Origin: Akkermansia sp. RCC_12PD
GTDB taxonomy: Bacteria > Verrucomicrobiota > Verrucomicrobiia > Verrucomicrobiales > Akkermansiaceae
Length of the DNA: 64,000 nt
Direction of reading: 5' to 3'
Assembly: GCF_036417355.1 (NCBI RefSeq)
Contig: NZ_CP143889.1
Location: 1,860,001 to 1,924,000, forward strand
Shown here piece after piece: positions 1 through 12,956 of the stretch. The stretch's first letter is position 1. Each line of letters starts with the position of its first letter. A program made the position numbers and the translations under genes. The notes below the pieces were generated by a model, which was not told the origin of the DNA, did not search any database, and saw only the letters and a list, made by a program, of their open reading frames with translations.

Positions 1-3000
1 TGAATGTAACGGGAACATCTAATGGCCATGCTACTTCCCGCAGTCTTCTTCTTGCCCATTGGGCGGCAGGGAGCGGCAGAATTAATTTGCAGGGGGGGAC
101 TCTGAATTCTTTTGGTGCTACGATGTTCCTGGCCTGGGCTGGTACTGAAACCCAGTCGAAAGGAACGTTTAGTGCCACTTCCGGAACGGCCAATCTGCTG
201 GGAATGGATTTCTGGGGAGAAAGCGGCGGAGTATTTAAGGGGCAATTCCTTCTGGGTACTGCGACAACCGGGGACGCCCGTGTGAACTTCGGGACATCCG
301 GTATTACCAATTTTGCCGGTTCCTCTGTCATTCAGTTAGGGGAAGGTACGCTGGGTGCCCTGGGTAATTGGTCGCTCTCTTACAATACTGATTATACGGA
401 AGCGTTTGTCAACTTGGTTGGTTCGGTGAATGGTACCATTATTGACACGCAGGATGCCAATGACGGAACCACGGACCGTACGATTACATTCCAGAATGGA
501 CTGACCGGCAGTGGAAAACTCGTAAAAACAGGAGCCGGCACCCTCGTTCTCAATGGCACCGCCAAGGCTCCGGTTCCCGCAGACGGGGACACGGCTGCCA
601 TTCCCGGCTTCACCGGAACGGTGGAACTGCGGGAAGGCAGCCTGACCGTAAAAGATTCCAGCGTCATCGGGCAGGGAACCCTGCTCATCGGGGGAGGGCT
701 TTCTGTTGCTGTAACTTCCGAGAATGGATATTCCCTGGATGCCGGTTCTACGCTGGGCACGACCAACATTGCGGGGGGTACGGCTACGTTGGGTGCGGTC
801 CTGACACTGAACGGAGGCGTCTTGAGTTTTGATTCCCTGAGCACGGATACGGCTGCCTTGACGGTTAATTCCGTAAACGGCAATTCGGCTACGGATGTGC
901 AGGTGGCTTTGTCTTCTCTCACTACCAATACAAATTATGCCCTGCTGCATGGCACGGGGCTGGAGGACAAATCCTTCACACTTTCCGGAGCGGCGGCTGA
1001 ATTGTACAAAGGTTCGTTTGAGGTGATCGACAATACCTTGTATGTTTCCTTTACGGACAAGGAGGGCCTCCTGCGCTGGAAGAGCGGTAACTGGAGTACC
1101 TCTGAAGCGGACCTTTCCTGGGATCTTGACGGAACTCCATCCTCTTATACGGATGGTCAGACGGTTTACTTCTCCAACGGGGACGGCGTAAACAAAAATG
1201 TAACGATTGTCGGTGACGTGGCGCCGGGCAAAATCAATATTGTGGGAACGGACTTCGTCTTCACCGGGGATGGTTCCATTACCGGGGAAACGACGCTGAA
1301 CCTTCTGGACGGCGCGTCCCTGACCCTCAACAATACCAACTCCTACAGCGGAGACACGGTCCTTTATGACGGCAGCAAGCTTACTGTCGTCGGGAACGCC
1401 CTGGGCTCCAGTACGGTGTTTTTGCGGGGTAACTCCGTGTTGGAAATAACCACAGGCACCTGGAACGGATTGGGTACGCGCCTTAGCGCCGACTCAACCG
1501 GTACCTTGAAACTGTCGGGGAACGTCACCGGAACGACGACGGATGCCTTGAGCAAGGTAACTTATGAGATTGGTTCCGGTACGCGGCTGACGCTTTCGGC
1601 GGGTACGTATGGCAACACGATCACCGGTGCCGGCAGCTTGTGGTCCGCCTCCGGAACCACGGTATTGAAGGGGAAAGTTGACATTGGCGGAGAATACAGG
1701 TTGATAGGGGTGAAGAACACGGCCTCCAGCTGGACGCTGGATTCCAATGCCTCCCTGACGGCGGGCAGCTTCATCGGCCGTTATGAATTCAACGGCACGA
1801 CGACGCTTAATATTAATGCGGGCGCCGTCATGAACATTACTGGCACCTTGCAAGCGGCCCGCGACGGCAAGTCCATCATGAATATTGCCCAGGACGCCAT
1901 GGTTCTGGCCCAGACCCTGGATTTGGGCCAGAACTGGGACGGCAGCGAAAAGGGGGCCACCATTAATTTGAATGGGGGAAGTCTGATGCTGGGGGCCGGA
2001 GGAATAGTGGCGACTGGGAATTCAAATACGATCGCCTTGAACATGAACTCGGGAACGCTGGGCACAACGGCGGCGGAAGGCTGGTCCACGACCCAGAACA
2101 TGACTCTTGGCGGTAAATTGACGGTTGATACGCGTCAATATGATGCGGGGACCAAATCGTATAACGACCAGCCCGGTACCACCATTACGCTTGGCGGTGT
2201 TCTCTCGGGAACAGGCAGCCTTGTCAAAAACGGCTCCGGCACCCTGACCCTGTCCGCACAGAATACCTACACGGGCCAGACCACGGTGAACGGCGGCACG
2301 CTGGCGTTCACCAACACGAACGCCATGACGCTGGGCAGCATCTCCATGGGCGCGGGCGCCAGGATGACCACGGCCTCCGCCCTGACGCTGAACAGCGGCG
2401 CTACGCTGATCTTTGACATGACTGGAGTCGTAGCAAACGGCCCGATCATCAATATCCAGGCAGGGGCCCTGGCTCTGACGGATGCCAACTGCACGCTGAC
2501 CATCAACAACTATGGTGAACTGGAAGCATCCGACTACGTCCTGGCCCAGTGGGCTGCGGCGGGCAGCCTGACCACGGATTCCTTCACCTGGACGCCGGAC
2601 ATCACCCGGGAAGGCTTTGAATACTCCGTCGTGGTGGAAAACAACCAGCTCGTGCTGAAAGTCGTGGACGTCAGCGGAGACAATGGTTTTGTCTGGGACG
2701 GCGGAACGGACCGCAAGTGGATCAACACCAGCATCGGCGGCTGGACTACGAAGCTGACGGGAGTGAATACGCTGGACGACCAGGAAATCTATTTTTCCGC
2801 TGCGGAAGCGGGTGAAGTGAGGGTCTCCGGTACCGTGACTCCCAAGAGCGTCGTCTTCAACGGCGGCTCTTACAAGCTGATCAGTGATCCTGACAACGCG
2901 GGTTATATTGCGGACTCCGTTGCCCCCACTACGCTTACCGTGAACGGCTCGGCCAACGTCACCCTGAACCTGGCGAATACCTACACCGGCGGCACAGTGC

Positions 3001-6000
3001 TCAACGGCGGCATTCTTACCATTGGCGCGGACGGCGCGCTGGGCACGGTGGGGGACATCACGTTCAACGGCGGTACCCTGGCTTATGCGGACTCCACAGC
3101 CGGTAAGGACGTGACAGAGTACGACATTTCCAGCCGCGTCAAGGTCGGAGACGGAGGCGCCCTGAACGTTTCCGTGCTGGGTGCGGATGACACCGTCACC
3201 TGGGCGGGACTGACGGCTGGCGTCATGAACACAACGGCCACCACTTTGACCAAGACGGGCGCCGGTACGCTGGCCCTGGCCTATGCGGATGCATCCCTGG
3301 CCCATCTGACGGTACAGAAAGGTACGCTTGCGTTCACATCCGGAGCCACACTGGGCGTCAATCCCAATAATGCCACCATCATCCAAGTGGATGAAGGAGC
3401 CACGCTGGCCCTGGCCGGGGGAACGGTCAACCTGCACGCCCAGCTCAATGGTGCGGGCACCATCATGATAGGAACGGCGGACAGCGCCGGGCAGGGGAGC
3501 GTCACCAATACCGGCAATAGCAACTTCACTGGCAGGCTGGAATTGCTTGGCAACGGTGAAAACATGAATACCAACGACAACCGTGTGGCATTCAATACCG
3601 GCGGGTCCCTCGGGGCGGGTACGGTTTTCATTGACGGCAAGGGCTTTCATTTCTCAGCGGGAACAACGGCGGCCAACATGGAAATCGGCGCACAGCACGG
3701 TACAGTGCAGGATGGTTCCTCAGGGGGCAACTACACCTTCTCGGGGGCTATTTCCGGTTCCGGATCGTGGGGGCTGGCCCAGAACGTCAAGCTTACCAAC
3801 ATTCTTATTGGTCCGCTCAAGGACTTCCGGGGAACCCTGTCCACGAATGCCACGAATAATACCGGCGGCTACCAGAACTGGAACTTCGGCAATGGAGGTG
3901 CATGCGCGACGGGGACCGGAAACGCGATCTTCGGGGACGGCGCTGTTCTGGACGGCAATGCGGGGTCCACGGATACATCTCTGGCCGCGCGTTATACGGT
4001 CAATTACAACAATGCGGAACTGCTCCTCAACGCCACTGTGCGGGGCAACGCCAGCCTGACGCAGGCCGGAACGGGTACGTTGATTTTGGACAAGATCAAC
4101 ACTGCCGCGGGCGACCTTGGCATTACGAATGCCGCGGGTGTCGTGCAGTTGGGCACGGCCGGCCAGGCGGCCCAGTGGTCCGGGACGACGCTCTCCGGTG
4201 CGGGTACGCTGAAAATAGTCAACGGAAACCTGACTTCTGCGATGACCCGTACGGAAGGTTCCACGGCAGGTATCGTCGTGGATTCGGCGGCCGTCATTAA
4301 CCTGGGCGAAACAAACGGAGACCTGCTCACCGGCATCACCCTGGCCTCCGGCGGCAAACTGGCCGGCGTTTCCGGAGACATCACTGTTGGAGAGGGGGCC
4401 ACCGGCAGCCTGAACCTGACGCTTGGGACAGCCAACGTTGGAGAAGGAGCCGCCGGAGCGGCGATGATTGACCAGGGTAACGGTAATTTGATCATCAACG
4501 ACTCAGCACGCGTGAACCTGGACGTGGACGCGATCGTGAACACTCTTATAGCGCATAAGGGCGCAGGAACGGAAAGCTGGCTGACGCTGACGACGGGAAC
4601 GCTTCAGTGCGACGACCTGGCAAACATCCAGTTCAGTGCGATTCTGTCCAACTACGGTATCCGTGTAAAGGATACGAACGGAGGAAGCCTGGTACTGAGC
4701 GGTCAGGTCAGCGGACTGTACATGGTGGATGACACCGCTACGTCTGATCCTGATACGGTAACGCACTACGGCACGCTGGGCATGTACTCCGGAGTAGTGG
4801 TTGGTCAGAACAAGACGCTGACCGTACAGCTCGCCGGTGCCCCTGGCGCCGAAGACGGGAACGGGGCGGTCATCAACAACCTGCTTGGCGGTACGGGAAG
4901 CACGCTGAAAGTGGAAAACACGAATGCGGACGGCGGCAACGCCGTCGTCATTCTGAACAATGAACGCCTGGAAACGGGGCTGCCCGCACCGGACGACTAC
5001 GCCGGGGCGGACACGACCATGGGCGGCAACATCGTCGGAGAAAACGGAGTCACCTTCGTGAAGCAGAATACGGGCAACCTGAAGGTCAATGGTTCCTTTG
5101 TGACGGATACCTTGCGCGTTGAAGGAGGCACGCTGACGCTTGACGGCACGGGCAATGACTTTGATCATGTAGTGCTTGCGGGAACGGGTTCCGCTTCTTC
5201 CCTGGTTGTCGGCAAGAATGCCGTGATGGGTGACCTGACGGACGAGGGAGAAGGCGGAACGCTGTCTCTCGGTTCTGGTGCAACTGTAACCATTAATGGT
5301 GCAAGTTCCCTTGACAACAGCACGATTGAGGGAAATGGAGCACTCGTTCTCAATGACAAGCTCACGCTTTCCGGCACAGCCGGTCTCCGCGGCGGCAACG
5401 TGGTGGAACTGGCGAAAAACGATACGGCTTCCGGAACTCTTGACATAGGCTCCACTACGGGCAATGCCGTCTCCGGCCTTGGCGGAGAAGGGACCCTGAA
5501 GAGCAATGGCGGGGATCTTTCCGTCAACAGCGGTGATACCGGCTCCGGCCATGTCTTCAGCGGAACGCTGGAAGGAAAAGGAACGCTCTCCATCACGGGC
5601 AAGGCCGGTCAGGTCCTGAACAATGTGGTGACGGCATCCGGCAGCAATTGGGCCCTGAACAACAGTGGACGCCTGGATATCCGGATGGGCGGCACGGTAG
5701 ATGACCCGAAGGCCAACACGGCGCTCACTCTGAGCAGTCTGACGCTTGGCAGCGGTTCCACGACCAACCTCACGTTCAACACGGACTATGCCGGCCCCAT
5801 CATCAATGTAACGGGGAACATCAGCATCAGCCAGGGCGCGGACATCGTACTCAGCTCCACGGGCAAGAATGAACTCGTGCTGGGTGCGGACGGGAGCTAC
5901 ACGCTCATGCAGGGCGCGGGAGACATTGACCTCGACGGGAGCGACAAGCTCGCGATCACGCTGGACTCTTCCGCGGCATTCAAGAAATTTGAAAGCGGCG

Positions 6001-7202
6001 CGTACCTGACCATTGACGGAGGAAATCTGGTCCTGGTGGCCACGGCTTCCAAGGATAACAAATATGCCCGTGTTGCACACTCCTTTAACTCGAGGGCCGG
6101 GGCGGAACTGCTCTGGAACTTGCCCGGAGGCATTCCCGGAGACTCCCTGCTCAAGCAGGTGGACGACGCCATCGGTTCTCTGACGGCATCCAATCCGGGA
6201 GAGGCGGCACGCGCCATGGCTGCCGTGGCGGGTTCTACGGTCAACGCCCTGGGTACCGCCCAGCGCGACGCGCTGAGAGAACAAATGGGATGGATACGCA
6301 ACCGCACCAACCAGATGGGCGTCAACCCCGCCTACATCAACGAAGACCTCCCCTACTTCCACATGTGGATGGAAGGCACGGGCTCCTACGCCCAGCTGGA
6401 CACCAGGGGTGATGAAAGCGGCTACAAGCTCACCACCTGGGGGGGCACCTTCGGGGTGGACGTGGACCTCAGCGACTCCTTCACGATGGGGGCGGCCTTC
6501 ACGGCCAACTACGGCGACCTGACGGCCAGCGCGGCGGACACGGCCGACGGCCACCTGGACAGCTACTACGCCAACCTCTTCGGCCGCTACCAAAGCAAGC
6601 GCTGGGCCCACACGCTCATCCTGACGGGCGGGTGGAACGATGCCAAACTCAACCGGACGGTGGACTACGGAGCGGGCAGCTACAGGACGCAAGGCAACAC
6701 CAACGGCTGGGGAATGGGAGCGATGTATGAACTCACCTACGACATCTACCTCAACGAAAACAGGAGCAGCATCCTGCAGCCCCTCTTCAACGCCTCGGTG
6801 GTCACCACGCGCATGGACGGCTACCGTGAAACGGGAGCGGGCAACGCGGGCCTGAGCGTGGACAAGCAGGAATGGACGACGGGGACACTTGCCTTGGGGG
6901 GCCGGTGGATGGGTCTTGTAGGCAGCAACATCTTCGGGAGGGAAGCGCTGGCGGAACTGCGTATCAACGCGGCCCAGGACCTGGGAGACGACCGGGGAGA
7001 AACGTCGGTGGGCTTCCTTGCCAACCCCGGCTACACGCAGCAAGTGCGTGGAGCCAAGGTAGGTCGGACGGCGTTGCAGATAGGAGCGGGCCTGAGCGTG
7101 CCGGTGGGGACGCAGGGGACGGTCTTTGTCAACGGCAACGCGGACATCCGCAACGGAGCCAGCTCGGTAAACGGAAGCATCGGCTACCGCTACGACTTCT
7201 AA
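1..7202 (+). CDS. Giant autotransporter, 5' end outside window
   Basis: Type V secretion protein. The frame is open from base 3 with no stop, so the true start lies before the window; the first possible internal start is a TTG at 87, and residue numbers here count from it (2371 visible residues). The passenger is Gly/Thr/Asn/Ser-rich with recurring passenger-associated transport repeats, for example LVKTGAGTLVLNG near residue 143, GSGTLTLSAQNTYTGQTTVN near 712, NTYTGGTVLNGG near 963 and LTKTGAGTLALA near 1054. From about residue 2090 it becomes an autotransporter beta-barrel domain with alternating aromatic strands (FHMWMEGTGSYAQLD onward), ending in GSIGYRYDF with the C-terminal Phe typical of outer-membrane proteins. 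Substrate or adhesive role cannot be read from sequence. Two hairpins directly downstream suggest it ends its transcript. Confidence 0.9.
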   Translation, partial: NVTGTSNGHATSRSLLLAHWAAGSGRINLQGGTLNSFGATMFLAWAGTETQSKGTFSATSGTANLLGMDFWGESGGVFKGQFLLGTATTGDARVNFGTSGITNFAGSSVIQLGEGTLGALGNWSLSYNTDYTEAFVNLVGSVNGTIIDTQDANDGTTDRTITFQNGLTGSGKLVKTGAGTLVLNGTAKAPVPADGDTAAIPGFTGTVELREGSLTVKDSSVIGQGTLLIGGGLSVAVTSENGYSLDAGSTLGTTNIAGGTATLGAVLTLNGGVLSFDSLSTDTAALTVNSVNGNSATDVQVALSSLTTNTNYALLHGTGLEDKSFTLSGAAAELYKGSFEVIDNTLYVSFTDKEGLLRWKSGNWSTSEADLSWDLDGTPSSYTDGQTVYFSNGDGVNKNVTIVGDVAPGKINIVGTDFVFTGDGSITGETTLNLLDGASLTLNNTNSYSGDTVLYDGSKLTVVGNALGSSTVFLRGNSVLEITTGTWNGLGTRLSADSTGTLKLSGNVTGTTTDALSKVTYEIGSGTRLTLSAGTYGNTITGAGSLWSASGTTVLKGKVDIGGEYRLIGVKNTASSWTLDSNASLTAGSFIGRYEFNGTTTLNINAGAVMNITGTLQAARDGKSIMNIAQDAMVLAQTLDLGQNWDGSEKGATINLNGGSLMLGAGGIVATGNSNTIALNMNSGTLGTTAAEGWSTTQNMTLGGKLTVDTRQYDAGTKSYNDQPGTTITLGGVLSGTGSLVKNGSGTLTLSAQNTYTGQTTVNGGTLAFTNTNAMTLGSISMGAGARMTTASALTLNSGATLIFDMTGVVANGPIINIQAGALALTDANCTLTINNYGELEASDYVLAQWAAAGSLTTDSFTWTPDITREGFEYSVVVENNQLVLKVVDVSGDNGFVWDGGTDRKWINTSIGGWTTKLTGVNTLDDQEIYFSAAEAGEVRVSGTVTPKSVVFNGGSYKLISDPDNAGYIADSVAPTTLTVNGSANVTLNLANTYTGGTVLNGGILTIGADGALGTVGDITFNGGTLAYADSTAGKDVTEYDISSRVKVGDGGALNVSVLGADDTVTWAGLTAGVMNTTATTLTKTGAGTLALAYADASLAHLTVQKGTLAFTSGATLGVNPNNATIIQVDEGATLALAGGTVNLHAQLNGAGTIMIGTADSAGQGSVTNTGNSNFTGRLELLGNGENMNTNDNRVAFNTGGSLGAGTVFIDGKGFHFSAGTTAANMEIGAQHGTVQDGSSGGNYTFSGAISGSGSWGLAQNVKLTNILIGPLKDFRGTLSTNATNNTGGYQNWNFGNGGACATGTGNAIFGDGAVLDGNAGSTDTSLAARYTVNYNNAELLLNATVRGNASLTQAGTGTLILDKINTAAGDLGITNAAGVVQLGTAGQAAQWSGTTLSGAGTLKIVNGNLTSAMTRTEGSTAGIVVDSAAVINLGETNGDLLTGITLASGGKLAGVSGDITVGEGATGSLNLTLGTANVGEGAAGAAMIDQGNGNLIINDSARVNLDVDAIVNTLIAHKGAGTESWLTLTTGTLQCDDLANIQFSAILSNYGIRVKDTNGGSLVLSGQVSGLYMVDDTATSDPDTVTHYGTLGMYSGVVVGQNKTLTVQLAGAPGAEDGNGAVINNLLGGTGSTLKVENTNADGGNAVVILNNERLETGLPAPDDYAGADTTMGGNIVGENGVTFVKQNTGNLKVNGSFVTDTLRVEGGTLTLDGTGNDFDHVVLAGTGSASSLVVGKNAVMGDLTDEGEGGTLSLGSGATVTINGASSLDNSTIEGNGALVLNDKLTLSGTAGLRGGNVVELAKNDTASGTLDIGSTTGNAVSGLGGEGTLKSNGGDLSVNSGDTGSGHVFSGTLEGKGTLSITGKAGQVLNNVVTASGSNWALNNSGRLDIRMGGTVDDPKANTALTLSSLTLGSGSTTNLTFNTDYAGPIINVTGNISISQGADIVLSSTGKNELVLGADGSYTLMQGAGDIDLDGSDKLAITLDSSAAFKKFESGAYLTIDGGNLVLVATASKDNKYARVAHSFNSRAGAELLWNLPGGIPGDSLLKQVDDAIGSLTASNPGEAARAMAAVAGSTVNALGTAQRDALREQMGWIRNRTNQMGVNPAYINEDLPYFHMWMEGTGSYAQLDTRGDESGYKLTTWGGTFGVDVDLSDSFTMGAAFTANYGDLTASAADTADGHLDSYYANLFGRYQSKRWAHTLILTGGWNDAKLNRTVDYGAGSYRTQGNTNGWGMGAMYELTYDIYLNENRSSILQPLFNASVVTTRMDGYRETGAGNAGLSVDKQEWTTGTLALGGRWMGLVGSNIFGREALAELRINAAQDLGDDRGETSVGFLANPGYTQQVRGAKVGRTALQIGAGLSVPVGTQGTVFVNGNADIRNGASSVNGSIGYRYDF

Positions 7203-7223
7203 AGAAGGTTAAGGTGCCGGAGG

Positions 7224-7246
7224 AGTGGCGTAGCCGCCGCTTTTTC
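7224..7246 (+). terminator. Rho-independent terminator of the autotransporter gene
   Basis: A 7-bp stem (AGTGGCG pairing with CGCCGCT, including one G-U pair) with a 4-nt loop TAGC is followed directly by TTTTT, 22 bases after the autotransporter stop. Confidence 0.7.
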
Positions 7247-7257
7247 TGGAAAAACAG

Positions 7258-7293
7258 AAGGCCGCTCCGGGTAACCTGGGGCGGCCTTGTTAT
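7258..7293 (+). terminator. Second hairpin behind the autotransporter gene
   Basis: AAGGCCGCTCCGGGT pairs with ACCTGGGGCGGCCTT (15 positions, with G-U wobbles) around a tiny loop. The following GTTATTA is only weakly T-rich. It stands in tandem with the hairpin at 7224 as a back-up terminator. Confidence 0.55.
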
Positions 7294-7301
7294 TAGTCCG
7301 G

Positions 7302-7445
7302 GAAATGGACGGAATGGACCTAAGGGACTTAGTGGACTTAGTGGACTTAGTGGACTTAGTGGACTTAGTGGACTTAGTGGACTTAGTGGGCAGGAAGCGT
7401 TTTTTCTCTGTTTGGTCCATTATGTCCACTCTGTCCATTCCATTC
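7302..7445. repeat. 9-bp tandem repeat with opposing GTCC arm
   Basis: Seven perfect head-to-tail copies of GGACTTAGT occupy 7325-7387, preceded by degenerate units (GGACGGAAT, GGACCTAAG). After a 27-base spacer, three units in opposite orientation and the same 9-bp phase follow at 7415-7441 (GTCCATTAT, GTCCACTCT, GTCCATTCC). The opposing arms can pair partly through GGAATGGAC-type segments. Because 9 is a multiple of 3, every frame is open and spurious ORFs such as (STK)n and (DLV)n appear on both strands. It is intergenic; function unknown. Confidence 0.85.
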
Positions 7446-7638
7446 TCCCCCCTAAACCCCCCAATCAGCATTTTTCCTCCCTCTCTGCAAAAGACGGCCC
7501 AAATTGTCTTTTATTACTTTTCCGCTACTGAGAGACTAAAAAAGCCGGAGAGCTTGCTTTAGACCCCTTTTTACGCGATTATGACGGGTTTTTGCAGGGG
7601 TACGCCCTACGCGCGCGCACGCGTTTCTTAGATTAGTC

Positions 7639-10234
<2,596 letters not shown>

Positions 10235-10257
10235 TCCCCATCCTTTTTCTCAGCACC

Positions 10258-12897
10258 ATGGAAAACAATAGAATCAAACCGGTGGACGTAGCCAACGAAC
10301 TGTCCACCTCCTTCCTGGACTACTCCATGTCCGTCATCATCTCCCGCGCCCTGCCGGACGTGAGAGACGGCCTCAAGCCTTCCCAGCGGCGCATTCTCTA
10401 CGCCATGAAGGAACTGAACCTCAGCCCGGGCGGGAAGACCCGCAAATGCTCCAAGATCGTGGGGGACACGATGGGTAACTACCACCCGCACGGGGATGCC
10501 GCCATTTACGGCACACTGGTGAACATGGCGCAGGACTGGTCCATGCGGGACATCCTGGTCATCGGCCAGGGTAACTTCGGTACTCCGGACGGTGACCCGC
10601 CCGCCGCCGCCCGATACACGGAAGCCAAGCTCTCCGGCATGGGGGTCGCCCTGATAGCGGACCTGGACAAGGATACGGTGGACTTCGTTCCCACATACGA
10701 CAACGAGCATACGGAACCCACCGTCTTCCCTTCCGCCTTCCCCAACCTGCTGGTGAACGGCGGCACCGGGATTGCGGTGGGGATGGCCACCAACATGCCT
10801 CCGCACAACCTGGGGGAAGTGGTGGACGGCATCTGCGCCGTAATTGACTCCCCGCACATGACGGTGGATGAACTGCGCCAGTTCATCAAGGGCCCGGACT
10901 TTCCCACCGGGGGCGACATTCTCGGCTTCTCCGGCATTGACAACTACTTCCGCACCGGACGCGGTTCCGTGCGCATCCGCGGCAAGATCGACATTGAGCA
11001 GACGGATTCCGGCAAGGACCTGCTCATCATCCGGGAAGTGCCTTACGGCGTAAACCGCGCCGCTCTTCAGGAACGCATCGCGGAACTGTACAAGGACAAA
11101 ATCCTGACGGACATCTCCGGCATCCGCGACCTTTCCGACGAAAAAACCTGCATTGAAATCGAGCTCAAGCGGGACGCCCGTCCGCAGGTGGTCATGAACC
11201 AGCTCTACAAGCTCACGTCCATGGAGACCTCCTTCTCCGTGAACATGCTGGCGATTCACGACAACCGTCCCAAGACGCTCGCCATGCTGGACGCCATCAA
11301 CTTCTACATTGAGCACCGGCGCGAGGTGGTCGTGCGCCGTACGCGCTACTTGCTGGGCGACGCCGAGAAGGACGCCGAACGGCTGGAAGCTTTCCTGCTG
11401 GCCCTGGGCCACATGGACGACTTCATCCGCATTATCCGCGACTCCAAAAACAGGGAGGAAGCCCGCGAACGCCTCCAGGCATATACCTTCACCACGCAGA
11501 CGGCGGAAAGCCTTGGCATCCTGATCCGTTCCCAGCCCTCCGTGGAGGGGGACCGCTACATCTTCACGGAACGCCAGGTAAACTCCATCCTGGACCTGCG
11601 CCTGTACCAGTTGACGGCCCTGGAAAACGACAAAATCTCCGCGGACTACATGGAGCTCCTCGTCCGGATCAAGGACTATCTGGACATTCTGGCCAACGAA
11701 TCCCGCGTGCTGGGCATCGTGAAGGACGAGCTGATGACCATCAAGGACAAATACGCCACGCCGCGCGTCACCCGCATCATCCCGTTCGCCGGCGACATGG
11801 CCATTGAAGACCTGATCCCGAACGACACGATGATCGTCACCATCACGCACAGCGGCTACATCAAGCGCACCAACTCCGCGGAATACCGCGTGCAGGCGCG
11901 CGGCGGCAAGGGCGTGAAAGCCGCCACTACGAAGGGGGCGAAGAAAGACACGGAAGCGGACTTCATCGAACACCTCTTCGCCGCCCAGAACCACGACTAC
12001 CTGATGTTCTTCACGAACACCGGGCGCGTGTACGTGGACCGCGTGTACGAAATTGACGAAGCCGCCCGCAGCGCGCAGGGCCGCAACATCAAAAACCTGC
12101 TGGACCTTCAGCCGGAAGAAGCCATTGCCGCCATTCTGCGCCTGGAACGCCGGGTGGATGAAAAGGGCAATGACATCACCTTCGCGGAGGACAGCGGCAA
12201 CGTCGTCTTCGCTACAAAGGACGGTACGGTCAAAAAAACCAGCTTGAACGACTTTGTCAACTACCGGAAGGCGGGTATCATCGCCATCAACCTGGAAGAA
12301 GGCAACAGCCTGGTGAATGCGGAACTGACCACCGGGGAAAACGAAATTGTGCTCGTCACCCACGACGGCATGAGCATCCGCTTCCCGGAAAGCGACCTGC
12401 GCACGCAGGGCCGCAACACCATCGGCGTCCGCGGCATCCGTCCCCGTGCCGGGGACTATGTGGTGGCCCTCGCCATCGTGGATCCGCAGAAAACCCTGCT
12501 GGTGGCCTCTGAAAACGGGCTCGGCAAGCGCACCTCCTTTGACGAATACCGCACACAGGGCCGCGGCGGTACCGGCATCAAGACCATGAATTGCACAGAC
12601 AAGACCGGTAAGGTGGTATCCGCCACAGTTGTCTCCGATGAGGATGAACTCATGCTGATGACCACAGCGGGGCAGTCCGTCCGCATCAAAGTGGCGACCG
12701 TTCGTGAAACGGGCCGTGCCACCCAGGGCGTGAAGCTGATGACTCTGAATGACGGAGAGGCCATCCAGGACATCTCCATCGTCATTCCGGACGATGATGA
12801 GGAGGAAGGGATGGAAGGGACCGAAGCCGGGGAGGACGCCGCCGACTCCGCGGAAGAAGAACCCGCCGCTGAAGCGGAAGCCTCCGGAGAAGAATAA
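10258..12897 (+). CDS. gyrA: DNA gyrase subunit A
   Basis: DNA cleavage and rejoining subunit of gyrase. Within 879 residues, the winged-helix and tower region contains the active-site tyrosine in [10 protein letters not shown] (Tyr120; Tyr122 in E. coli). The C-terminal beta-pinwheel carries a GyrA-box-like QARGGKG, which favours gyrase over topoisomerase IV, and a second QGRGGTG. The C-terminus is strongly acidic ([19 protein letters not shown] onward). In the quinolone-resistance region the sequence is [11 protein letters not shown], so the positions equivalent to E. coli Ser83 and Asp87 are Ala81 and Gly85. It is 23 bp behind gyrB and is closed by a strong hairpin. Confidence 0.98.
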   Translation: MENNRIKPVDVANELSTSFLDYSMSVIISRALPDVRDGLKPSQRRILYAMKELNLSPGGKTRKCSKIVGDTMGNYHPHGDAAIYGTLVNMAQDWSMRDILVIGQGNFGTPDGDPPAAARYTEAKLSGMGVALIADLDKDTVDFVPTYDNEHTEPTVFPSAFPNLLVNGGTGIAVGMATNMPPHNLGEVVDGICAVIDSPHMTVDELRQFIKGPDFPTGGDILGFSGIDNYFRTGRGSVRIRGKIDIEQTDSGKDLLIIREVPYGVNRAALQERIAELYKDKILTDISGIRDLSDEKTCIEIELKRDARPQVVMNQLYKLTSMETSFSVNMLAIHDNRPKTLAMLDAINFYIEHRREVVVRRTRYLLGDAEKDAERLEAFLLALGHMDDFIRIIRDSKNREEARERLQAYTFTTQTAESLGILIRSQPSVEGDRYIFTERQVNSILDLRLYQLTALENDKISADYMELLVRIKDYLDILANESRVLGIVKDELMTIKDKYATPRVTRIIPFAGDMAIEDLIPNDTMIVTITHSGYIKRTNSAEYRVQARGGKGVKAATTKGAKKDTEADFIEHLFAAQNHDYLMFFTNTGRVYVDRVYEIDEAARSAQGRNIKNLLDLQPEEAIAAILRLERRVDEKGNDITFAEDSGNVVFATKDGTVKKTSLNDFVNYRKAGIIAINLEEGNSLVNAELTTGENEIVLVTHDGMSIRFPESDLRTQGRNTIGVRGIRPRAGDYVVALAIVDPQKTLLVASENGLGKRTSFDEYRTQGRGGTGIKTMNCTDKTGKVVSATVVSDEDELMLMTTAGQSVRIKVATVRETGRATQGVKLMTLNDGEAIQDISIVIPDDDEEEGMEGTEAGEDAADSAEEEPAAEAEASGEE

Positions 12898-12906
12898 AAC
12901 TCACAG

Positions 12907-12945
12907 GACCCCCGCTCCGGAATGCGCCGGAGCGGGGGTCTTCAT
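12907..12945 (+). terminator. Terminator of the gyrBA operon
   Basis: A perfect 14-bp GC-rich stem (12907-12920 with 12927-12940, GACCCCCGCTCCGG and its complement) with loop AATGCG lies 10 bases after the gyrA stop and is followed by TTCATCC. The T-tract is weak but the stem is very stable. Confidence 0.7.
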
Positions 12946-12956
12946 CCATCCTTTTT

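Noticed and set aside
4503-7043. 846-codon antisense ORF in the autotransporter gene
   Set aside because: Low-complexity shadow of a GC-rich, well-supported sense gene with beta-barrel.
7199-7562. Overlapping ORFs on both strands with (STK)n, (DLV)n and (LSG)n repeats
   Set aside because: They are produced by the 9-bp tandem repeat, which is open in all frames; no other coding signal.
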